A stretch of DNA of 7,881 bases, from NCBI GenBank assembly GCA_017432405.1, contig JAFRJF010000156.1:1-7881 (forward strand). Direction: 5' to 3'. The notes beneath the pieces are model-generated. The model saw only the letters and a list, made by a program, of their open reading frames with translations, was not told where the DNA came from and searched no databases. The stretch's first letter is position 1. Each line of letters starts with the position of its first letter. Below, one piece after another: positions 1 through 4,832 of the stretch. A program made the translations under genes and the position numbers. Source of the stretch: Clostridia bacterium. Lineage in GTDB: Bacteria > Bacillota_A > Clostridia > Christensenellales > Aristaeellaceae.

Positions 1-255
1 GCCGCGATCCCCGCCAACACCGAGGTTTCCTTCGATGGCGTGGATAAGGAGGTTGCTGACGCGCTGATCGCCGCGCTCAACGAGGGTGCTACCCCCGCCG
101 AGCTGCTGGAGATCCTGGCCAACTTCCCCACCCAGATCATTGATGGCACGCCCTGCTACGTCGTGACCATTTCCTACACCGACGCGGCTGGCACGCCCGT
201 GACCGAGAACTACGCCTTCAGCACTGCCGATGGCACGCTGGTCAAGGTGTTCTGA
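1..255 (+). CDS. Unidentified protein, C-terminal part only
   Basis: The frame is open from the first base of the window and ends at TGA 253-255, so this is the last 84 codons of a gene that begins upstream. A GTG at 40 could act as a start, but the open frame and its codon use continue unchanged before it and no Shine-Dalgarno site precedes it, so I read it as internal. The visible part has an acidic helical stretch rich in Ala, Leu and Glu (about residues 15-38), followed by alternating residues typical of beta strands, with a motif of the type C-Y-V-V-T-I-S-Y then two further Gly-turn strands. The end resembles a small PepSY-like or repeated extracellular beta module, but this is only a shape resemblance. 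I do not recognise the family. A strong hairpin terminator follows 8 nt after the stop, so this is the last gene of its transcript. Confidence 0.7.
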   Translation, partial: AAIPANTEVSFDGVDKEVADALIAALNEGATPAELLEILANFPTQIIDGTPCYVVTISYTDAAGTPVTENYAFSTADGTLVKVF

Positions 256-263
256 TCGGTACT

Positions 264-318
264 TTGACAAAGCAACGCCCCCATCCCAAGCGGATGGGGG
301 TTTGCTTTGCTTTGTCAA
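264..318 (+). terminator. Two-part intrinsic terminator, possibly bidirectional
   Basis: The inner stem pairs 278-286 with 292-300 (9 bp, five C-G pairs then ATCC/GGAT) around a 5-nt loop and is followed by the T-rich stretch 301-313. An outer stem pairs 264-275 perfectly with 307-318 (12 bp), with only 276-277 and 301-306 unpaired between the two stems. The position just after the stop at 255 fits termination of the leftmost gene. The T-rich side is better on the + strand. On the minus strand it could be a back-up terminator for the converging operon that ends at 462, but there the U tract is weak. Confidence 0.8.
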
Positions 319-356
319 TGGGGGGGAGAAGGTCAGATCGTAACCGTGAACGTGTC

Positions 357-406
357 CGTAGGGGCGATTTCCAATCGCCCGCGGGCGCTCGGAGAGCGCC
401 CCTACG
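357..406. repeat. 50-bp double-hairpin palindromic repeat (REP-like)
   Basis: The ends form a perfect 10-bp inverted repeat (CGTAGGGGCG at 357-366, CGCCCCTACG at 397-406). Inside are two adjacent hairpins: 362-369 pairs with 373-380 (8 bp, 3-nt loop) and 383-390 pairs with 394-401 (8 bp, 3-nt loop), so the sequence can fold either as one long palindrome or as two hairpins. It lies in the 206-nt gap between convergent genes, a usual place for REP-type elements. The design suggests a dispersed multi-copy element, but only one copy is in this window. It may also help terminate the minus-strand operon. Confidence 0.65.
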
Positions 407-461
407 AGGTATGTACACAGAAACAGTTGCGTCAGATTGATATCGCTCAACGGGAACGGCA

Positions 462-1082
462 TCAAATCGCCATCACGCAGCAGCCGGCGGGGGCATCCTT
501 CGTGATTTCGACTTCGTTGGGCAACCGCGTCGCCCCTGTGAGGCGCACGAACCCGGCTTCGTCGGTGATGTTGAAGTGGCAGTAGCGGTTTTGAAAATGC
601 ATGGCGACGGCGCAGCGGGGGCTGTAGGCCTCGATCAGCTTGACCGCCGTTGGGGTGTCGATGGTGAAGGTGCCGCCGATGGGGATCAGCATCACATCCA
701 GGTTTGAAAGGGCGGCCTTCTGCGCGTCGGTGTCGGGCATGTGGCCCAGGTCGCCCAGGTGGGCGATGCGCAGGCCGTCGGCCTCGATCAGGTGGATCAG
801 GTTTTCGCCCCGCTTTGCGCCCTTCGCGTCGTCGTGGAAGGCGGGCACGGCGGTGATCTTCGCGCCGCAGACCTCGTGGACGCCGGGAGTGTTCAGTATG
901 GCGGGGTCGCCGTCCACCGCCTGGAAATAGTTGTGGTCGAAGTGGCCGTGGCTGGACAGGATCGCGTCGGCTCGCACGTGCAGCGGGGGATAGCCCACGG
1001 TGTCGTCGTAGGGGTCGGTGACGACGGTGCCGCCGGGCAGTGTCAGTTCAAAGCAGGAATGGCCGAGCCATTTGAGTTTCAT
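462..1082 (-). CDS. MBL-fold metal-dependent hydrolase
   Basis: A 206-residue metallo-beta-lactamase-fold protein, complete for the short UPF0173/Lactamase_B_3-like branch. It opens with the W-L-G-H-S-C-F strand typical of this branch. The metal-binding motif H-G-H-F-D-H is at residues 45-50, a further ligand candidate is in H-L-G-D-L-G-H (108-114, Asp111), and a C-terminal His is in M-H-F-Q (His162). The I-G-G-T-F-T-I-D segment (135-142) is also characteristic. Such proteins are cytosolic hydrolases that bind two metal ions; substrates are mostly unknown. The start is well supported: GGAGGT (1092-1097) lies 9 nt upstream of the ATG, inside the last codons of the preceding gene, so the two are co-transcribed and probably translationally coupled. 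It is the last gene of the acpS-nnr operon. The family call is secure; a specific reaction cannot be given. Confidence 0.92.
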   Translation of the reverse strand: MKLKWLGHSCFELTLPGGTVVTDPYDDTVGYPPLHVRADAILSSHGHFDHNYFQAVDGDPAILNTPGVHEVCGAKITAVPAFHDDAKGAKRGENLIHLIEADGLRIAHLGDLGHMPDTDAQKAALSNLDVMLIPIGGTFTIDTPTAVKLIEAYSPRCAVAMHFQNRYCHFNITDEAGFVRLTGATRLPNEVEITKDAPAGCCVMAI

Positions 1083-1087
1083 CGGTT

Positions 1088-1573
1088 TTACACCTCCAAT
1101 TCGTGGTCGAGCAGCGCGCAGGCGTACAACCCGCCGCCGCGGGTCGGTTCCTCTGGATTCATGGCGTTCAGCCGCAGGCAGGCCGCCGCCCGCTGGCGCA
1201 GCTGCCGGTCGAAGCGGGCCGCGCCGTCGCCGCCGTCCAGGCAGCGCATTCCGAGGGCGTACAGCTTCAGGCTCTCGCCGTCGGGACTGCGCCCCCGAAA
1301 GCGGAACAGGCTTTGGCAGAGGTCGTCCGGCGGGTCGGGACGGGACGCCTCCAGCCGGGAAAGCCAGATCCCGGCGGGCCAGAGCCGCAGCAGTCCGCCG
1401 CTGCCGGTGCAGTGGAAGCCGGCTTCGGAAAGCAGGCCGGCCCAGTCCATCCGGGCGCTGAATCGGGGCGCGTCGGTGACAAACAGCGCGTCGCCCCGGT
1501 CCCGCCGCAGGAAGGCCTCCTCGGGCAGCGCCGCCGCTGCCGCCGTCCGCAGCATCCGGGCCAGGCTATGCAT
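1088..1573 (-). CDS. Conserved-position hypothetical protein, 161 aa
   Basis: I do not recognise this protein. It starts 8 nt inside the end of nnr (ATG at 1573-1571, with a GAGG four nt upstream) and stops 5 nt before the hydrolase gene; its final codons hold that gene's Shine-Dalgarno site. Tight packing on both sides and codon use like that of its neighbours argue that it is a real gene. It is Arg-, Leu- and Ala-rich, with no signal peptide and no long hydrophobic segment, so probably cytosolic. It begins with an Ala-rich helix (1-18), has a middle part rich in Trp, Leu and Gly (about 43-72) with strands such as L-L-R-L-W and G-I-W-L-S-R-L, and a basic helical stretch (about 118-136). Four Cys residues are scattered and do not form a metal-binding pattern. 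A later ATG (residue 7) is possible but lacks a better ribosome site. Confidence 0.75.
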   Translation of the reverse strand: MHSLARMLRTAAAAALPEEAFLRRDRGDALFVTDAPRFSARMDWAGLLSEAGFHCTGSGGLLRLWPAGIWLSRLEASRPDPPDDLCQSLFRFRGRSPDGESLKLYALGMRCLDGGDGAARFDRQLRQRAAACLRLNAMNPEEPTRGGGLYACALLDHELEV

Positions 1574-3080
1574 AGGTCCTCAGCGCCTCGGGCAGGGCGT
1601 CCACCAGGTCTGAGGCGCACATGCCCCGCACGCCGGCCTTTTCCTGGGCCAGCTCGCCCGCCCGGCCATGGATCTCGCTGGCGAAGGCCGCGCATATCGC
1701 CAGGTGGATGCCGGTCATGGGGGTACCCATGGCGGCGTACTGGGCCATCAGGCCGCCGGCCAGCCCGGTCAATGCGTCGCCGCTGCCGCCCTTGGCCATG
1801 CCCGCGCAGCCGCTGGAGCTGAGCCAGTTCACGCCGCCCACCGGGATGACGCTGGTCGCCCCCTTCAACAGCGCCTGGCAGCCCAATGCATTGAGCGCCG
1901 GCCCGTCGGCCAGCGGGTCGGAAAGGGGACGGCCCAGCAGCCGCGCAGCCTCGCCGGGGTGGGGGGTGATCAGGTGATGGGGGCGCAACAGGGCCTTCAG
2001 GGCGTCGTCCGCTGCGATCAGGTTCAGCCCGTCGGCATCGAACAGCGCGGGGAGCCCGCATTCAAGAAGAAGCTTCAGCACCCGAGGCGCGGCCCTTCGG
2101 GAGAGCCCGCAGCCGCAGGCCACGGCGTGCTTGCCCGCCAGCGCGTATCTCAGAACCTCTGCGGCCTCCGGGGCGATGGCCCCGTCCCGCTCCGGCAGCG
2201 GTATCGCCATGGCACAGGGGGCCAGCGTCTGCAAGATGGGCACGATGGACGCCGGGCAGGCCACCGTGACCAGTCCCGCCCCCGAGCACAGTGCCGCCCT
2301 GGCGCACAGCGCTGCCGCCCCTGCCATGCCCACCGAACCCGCCACGATCAGCAGGTGCCCGTTGTTGCCCTTGTGGGCGTTGCGGGGCTTGCAGGGCAGG
2401 CCTGCGGCGACGTTCTTCGCCTCGATGAGCCGGGTCATGTCCTCGGGGAAGAAGGTCTGGGGGATGCCGATGTCTTCGACCTTGATGACCCCGCATACAT
2501 CCAGCCCGTCGGCCAGGCGGTGGCCGGTCTTTTCAAACTGGAACGTGACCGTCAAATCCGCTGTCAGGCAGGGCTCGAAGGCCGCGCCGGTGAGGCCGTT
2601 CAATCCCGAGGGGATGTCCACGGCCACCACCTTCGCGCCGAGACAGCGTTCGGCGTTCATGCGCCGGATCAATTCGGCGGCAGGCCCCTCGGGCGAGCGG
2701 GACAGGCCCGTGCCGTACAGCGCGTCCACCCAGACGTCCGGCGCGGCTGCTTCGGCGTCCGGGAGCAGCTCCGGAATGCCCATCGCCAAGGCCAGTTCCC
2801 GGTTCCTGATGGCGTCCGGGGTCCTGGGCGGGGCGGCGGGGAACAGGGCGCACTTCCCGCCGATCTTCGCGTACATCCTGGCGCAGGCATAGCCGTCCCC
2901 GCCGTTGCCGCCGGGGCCGCAGGCGAAGTAAACGGTCCGCTCCAGCCCGAAGTGGCGGGCGATGGCCACGTTCAGCGCCCGGGCCGCCCGCTCCATCAGA
3001 TCAATGGAGGGCGCGCCCGTCTCAGTGAAGTAACGCCCTTCCATGTCGCGCATCTGCTGTGGAGTAATGAGTGGCTTCAT
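1566..3080 (-). CDS. nnr: Bifunctional NAD(P)H-hydrate epimerase / ADP-dependent NAD(P)H-hydrate dehydratase
   Basis: A 504-residue cytosolic repair enzyme. The N-terminal YjeF_N domain (about 1-220) interconverts R- and S-NAD(P)HX, and the C-terminal ribokinase-like domain (about 225-500) dehydrates S-NAD(P)HX using ADP, which restores NAD(P)H. Visible motifs: G-P-G-G-N-G-G-D-G (55-63), D-A-L-Y-G-T-G-L (119-126) and D-I-P-S-G-L (155-160) in the epimerase; H-K-G-N-N-G-H (236-242), D-A-D-G-L-N-L (348-354), T-P-H-P-G-E (372-377) and K-G-G-S-G-D-A-L-T-G (430-439) in the dehydratase. Length and domain order match the usual fused form. I chose the ATG at 3080, giving M-K-P-L-I-T, over the in-frame ATG at 3101, because GAGG (3092-3089) is 8 nt upstream and homologues begin near this point; 3101 lies within the acpS coding end. 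The first N of the usual N-N-G-G-D-G loop is Gly58. acpS is 10 nt upstream. Confidence 0.96.
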   Translation of the reverse strand: MKPLITPQQMRDMEGRYFTETGAPSIDLMERAARALNVAIARHFGLERTVYFACGPGGNGGDGYACARMYAKIGGKCALFPAAPPRTPDAIRNRELALAMGIPELLPDAEAAAPDVWVDALYGTGLSRSPEGPAAELIRRMNAERCLGAKVVAVDIPSGLNGLTGAAFEPCLTADLTVTFQFEKTGHRLADGLDVCGVIKVEDIGIPQTFFPEDMTRLIEAKNVAAGLPCKPRNAHKGNNGHLLIVAGSVGMAGAAALCARAALCSGAGLVTVACPASIVPILQTLAPCAMAIPLPERDGAIAPEAAEVLRYALAGKHAVACGCGLSRRAAPRVLKLLLECGLPALFDADGLNLIAADDALKALLRPHHLITPHPGEAARLLGRPLSDPLADGPALNALGCQALLKGATSVIPVGGVNWLSSSGCAGMAKGGSGDALTGLAGGLMAQYAAMGTPMTGIHLAICAAFASEIHGRAGELAQEKAGVRGMCASDLVDALPEALRTYA

Positions 3081-3085
3081 TTCCA

Positions 3086-3113
3086 ATTCCTCACGCCTCA
3101 TTCCTGATTCCTG
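3086..3113 (-). repeat. Four-copy heptamer array NAGGNNT at the acpS/nnr junction
   Basis: Read on the minus strand from 3113 to 3086 the units are CAGGAAT, CAGGAAT, GAGGCGT and GAGGAAT, in exact 7-bp register. The array encodes the end of AcpS (the residues I-R-N-E-A and the TGA), and its last unit gives the GAGG ribosome-binding site of nnr. There is no facing inverted arm at this site, unlike the two other arrays in the window. Confidence 0.65.
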
Positions 3114-3489
3114 ATTCCAAGACGGCTGTCGCCGCGGCCATGCCGGCCTCGTGGGTGATGGACACCCAGACGGTGAAGCGGTCGCCGCACAGCGCCCGGG
3201 CGCGGTCCAGGGCCTTGCCGCTCAGGGCGCAGCGAGGGCAGCCGGCGGCGTCGGGGGTGATCCCGATGTCCGACAGCTCGATGCCGACCAGGCCGGTGCC
3301 CAGGGCCTTTGACACGGCCTCCTTGGCGGCGAACAGCCCCGCGGCGATCTCGCCCCGGCGTATGCCGGAGGCGGCGCGTATGCGTTCGGCCTCGGCGACG
3401 CTGAAAACCCGATCCACGAAATGAGGCCGCTCGATGGCCTTTTTCATGCGCTCGATCTCACACAGATCCAGCCCAATGCCCGCGATCAT
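3091..3489 (-). CDS. acpS: Holo-[acyl-carrier-protein] synthase
   Basis: A 132-residue enzyme that moves 4'-phosphopantetheine from coenzyme A to the conserved serine of apo-ACP, needed for fatty acid and lipid synthesis in the cytoplasm. Family signatures are clear: I-G-L-D-L-C-E-I-E-R (5-14, with the Mg-binding Asp8), F-A-A-K-E-A-V-S-K-A-L-G-T-G (53-66, with Glu57) and V-S-I-T-H-E (109-114). The length is slightly above the usual 115-125 residues. An in-frame ATG at 3507 would add six residues, but AAAGGGGG (3504-3497) stands 7 nt before the ATG at 3489 and the family consensus starts there. It is the first gene of the minus-strand operon, about 55 nt downstream of the expected transcription start. 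Its last residues (S-G-I-R-N-E-A) are encoded by the heptamer repeat and look added to the normal C-terminus. Confidence 0.96.
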   Translation of the reverse strand: MIAGIGLDLCEIERMKKAIERPHFVDRVFSVAEAERIRAASGIRRGEIAAGLFAAKEAVSKALGTGLVGIELSDIGITPDAAGCPRCALSGKALDRARALCGDRFTVWVSITHEAGMAAATAVLESGIRNEA

Positions 3490-3496
3490 GGCGACG

Positions 3497-3504
3497 CCCC
3501 CTTT
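3497..3504 (-). promoter_or_regulatory. Shine-Dalgarno site that fixes the acpS start
   Basis: AAAGGGGG on the minus strand, 7 nt before the ATG at 3489. It overlaps the codons after the alternative ATG at 3507, which has only an A/T-rich sequence before it, so it supports the shorter protein. Confidence 0.75.
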
Positions 3505-3551
3505 CATATCAAATCGTCCAATCCCGGCGGAATTGCGACTTCCCGTTTAAT

Positions 3552-3560
3552 ATTATAGCA
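3552..3560 (-). promoter_or_regulatory. Extended -10 promoter of the acpS operon
   Basis: On the minus strand the sequence reads TGCTATAAT (3560-3552), a perfect -10 with the TGn extension, in an A/T-rich pocket inside otherwise GC-rich DNA. The -35 region about 17 nt further upstream (3580-3575, TGTCCA) is a poor match, which an extended -10 can tolerate. The predicted start near 3545 gives a leader of about 55 nt to acpS. Confidence 0.7.
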
Positions 3561-3587
3561 CATATGCGGCGTTTTGGACAGATATTC

Positions 3588-3616
3588 TTGTAAATCAGGA
3601 TGTGAAAAGGTATACT
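3588..3616 (+). promoter_or_regulatory. Sigma-A type promoter of the MoxR operon
   Basis: TTGTAA (3588-3593, 4 of 6 consensus bases) and TATACT (3611-3616, 5 of 6) are separated by exactly 17 nt. The expected start is near 3622-3624, so the leader before the ATPase gene is about 260 nt and would contain the hairpin at 3638-3672 and the whole repeat element at 3674-3860. It is back-to-back with the acpS promoter, the two -10 boxes being about 50 nt apart. Confidence 0.75.
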
Positions 3617-3637
3617 ATTATAGATGATATAAGGGGG

Positions 3638-3672
3638 ACTTCTGATTTGTCGCAGCACGACAAATCAGAAGT
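3638..3672. repeat. Perfect 15-bp inverted repeat hairpin
   Basis: 3638-3652 is fully complementary to 3658-3672, with a 5-nt loop (CAGCA). It begins about 15 nt after the predicted start of the MoxR-operon transcript. No T run follows (the next bases are TGAGGTTTTAGG), so it is not a typical terminator. It could be a 5'-end stabilising hairpin, an RNase processing site, or an outer arm of the neighbouring repeat element. Confidence 0.7.
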
Positions 3673-3673
3673 T

Positions 3674-3860
3674 GAGGTTTTAGGTTTTAGGGGTTAGGGG
3701 ATGATGAAATCCTTACGGATTTCTTGGATTCAAGGGGCCGAAAGGCGATGAATCCTCTGTCGTTTCCATTGAATCAAACAAATCCCGTGGCCGAAGGCCT
3801 AGCGAAGCGTTAAGGGATTTGAACCATCCCTAAAACCTAACTCCTAAAACCTAATCCCTG
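3674..3860. repeat. ~190-bp palindromic repeat element with heptamer arms and a broken small ORF
   Basis: The left arm is four heptamers (3674-3701: GAGGTTT, TAGGTTT, TAGGGGT, TAGGGGA). The right arm is five on the other strand (3860-3826: CAGGGAT, TAGGTTT, TAGGAGT, TAGGTTT, TAGGGAT). 3680-3698 pairs with 3836-3854 over 19 positions with a single G-T. The core folds into three hairpins: 3706-3712/3717-3723; 3726-3732/3749-3755, enclosing GCC-GAAA-GGC (3737-3746); and 3780-3786/3814-3820, enclosing GGCC-GAA-GGCC (3789-3799). The core also holds two overlapping open frames: one from ATG 3701 (M-M-K-S-L-R-I-S-W-I-Q-G) to a stop at 3749, and a second, stop-free from 3708 to TAA 3831-3833. Removing one base in GGGG (3734-3737) or AAA (3741-3743) would join them into one frame of about 43 codons. 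No good ribosome site precedes the ATG. I read this as a dispersed repeat element rather than a gene. Confidence 0.7.
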
Positions 3861-3884
3861 AATTCTGCCACAGGAGGTCACGCC

Positions 3885-4832
3885 ATGCAGGTTACACAGC
3901 GTTTCGCCCAGCTTCTGACGAAGAACGTGGGCAAGGTCATCGTGGGCAAGGAGGACGCCATAGGGCTGATGATGGTGGCCATACTGTGCCGGGGGCACGT
4001 GCTGATCGAGGACGTGCCGGGGGTGGGCAAGACCACGTTGGCCAGCGCGCTGGCGCGTTCGCTGGACTGCTCGTTCAAGCGCATCCAGTTCACCCCGGAC
4101 ATCACTCCCAGCGACATCACCGGCTTTTCCATCGCCAACTTCAAGACCGGCGAGCTGGAATACCGGCCGGGCATGATCATGAGCCAGATCGTGCTGGCGG
4201 ACGAGATCAACCGCACCTCGCCCAAGACCCAGTCGTCGCTGCTGGAGGTGATGGAGGAGGGCCAGGTGTCCGTGGACGGCGTGACCTACGCCATGCCCCG
4301 GCCCTTCATCGTGCTGGCGACCCAGAATCCGGTGGACTTCGTGGGCACCTATCCGCTGCCCGAGGCCCAGCTGGACCGCTTTTTCATGCGGGTTTCCATC
4401 GGCTACCCCACGCCCCAGGAGGAGGCGGAGATCCTGGAGCGCTACACCACCGGCCAGCGCCCGATGGAGGACCTGAAGCCCATCTGCACCAGCGCCGACA
4501 TCCTCCGGCTCCAGCAGGAGGTGGAGAAGGTCTACGCCGCCAAGGAGCTGCGGGTGTACGTCTCCGCCATCGCTGCCGCCACGCGTAAGAGCGGGGCGCT
4601 GCAGCTGGGGGTTTCCACCCGCGGGGCGATATCCCTGCTGCGGGCGGCCCAGGCCTATGCGCTGCTGGACGGGCGCGACTTCGTGAAGCCCGACGACGTA
4701 CAACGCATGGCCGAGCCCGTGCTGGCCCACCGCCTGGTACTCTCCCCCGAGGCCCGCATGCGCAACATGACCGCGCAAAGGGTTTTGAACAACGTGATGG
4801 GCAACGTGCAGGTGCCGGTGAAATCAAAATGA
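3885..4832 (+). CDS. MoxR-family AAA+ ATPase (YeaC-like)
   Basis: A complete 315-residue AAA+ ATPase of the MoxR group. Visible motifs: Walker A in E-D-V-P-G-V-G-K-T-T (42-51, Lys49), Walker B in I-V-L-A-D-E-I-N-R (102-110, Asp106-Glu107), sensor 1 in L-A-T-Q-N-P (144-149, Asn148), and a candidate arginine finger in A-Q-L-D-R-F (161-166, Arg165). The C-terminal lid domain, about residues 190-310, includes the sensor-2 type V-S-T-R-G. There are no membrane segments, so it is cytosolic. The start has AGGAGG (3872-3877) 7 nt upstream. MoxR proteins are regarded as ATP-driven chaperones or activators that work on the products of adjacent genes. Here it overlaps a DUF58 gene by 4 nt and is followed by a transglutaminase gene, the same order as yeaC-yeaD-yebA of Bacillus subtilis. 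The family call is firm; the client is inferred to be the DUF58 protein. Confidence 0.95.
   Translation: MQVTQRFAQLLTKNVGKVIVGKEDAIGLMMVAILCRGHVLIEDVPGVGKTTLASALARSLDCSFKRIQFTPDITPSDITGFSIANFKTGELEYRPGMIMSQIVLADEINRTSPKTQSSLLEVMEEGQVSVDGVTYAMPRPFIVLATQNPVDFVGTYPLPEAQLDRFFMRVSIGYPTPQEEAEILERYTTGQRPMEDLKPICTSADILRLQQEVEKVYAAKELRVYVSAIAAATRKSGALQLGVSTRGAISLLRAAQAYALLDGRDFVKPDDVQRMAEPVLAHRLVLSPEARMRNMTAQRVLNNVMGNVQVPVKSK

Noticed and set aside
40..255. Complete 71-residue gene starting at GTG 40
   Set aside because: The frame is open back to base 1 with the same codon use, and no Shine-Dalgarno site precedes 40, so it is the end of a longer gene.
264..269. TTGACA, a perfect -35 box on the + strand
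   Set aside because: It is part of the outer terminator stem, and no -10-like sequence lies 16-18 nt downstream, where the DNA is the GC-rich hairpin.
1668..3107. Long open frame on the + strand opposite nnr
   Set aside because: It is the antisense image of a clearly recognisable gene in GC-rich DNA, rich in Arg, Gly, Ala and Pro, with no motif and no ribosome site.
3638..3672. Intrinsic terminator
   Set aside because: The stem is perfect but no T run follows on either strand; on the minus strand the downstream bases are GC-rich (CCCCC).
3701..3833. Small protein gene, or leader peptide, before the ATPase gene
   Set aside because: The frame is broken by one base, spacing from AGGGG to the ATG is only 0-3 nt, and the region is explained by nested inverted repeats.
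3674..3860. CRISPR array or riboswitch
   Set aside because: There are no equal-length spacers between repeats, and I recognise no conserved riboswitch core; the inverted heptamer arms point to a repeat element.
3837..4778. Long open frame on the minus strand opposite the ATPase gene
   Set aside because: Antisense to a gene with intact Walker motifs; its His/Gly/Leu-rich composition is typical of a shadow frame, and it starts and ends without signals.
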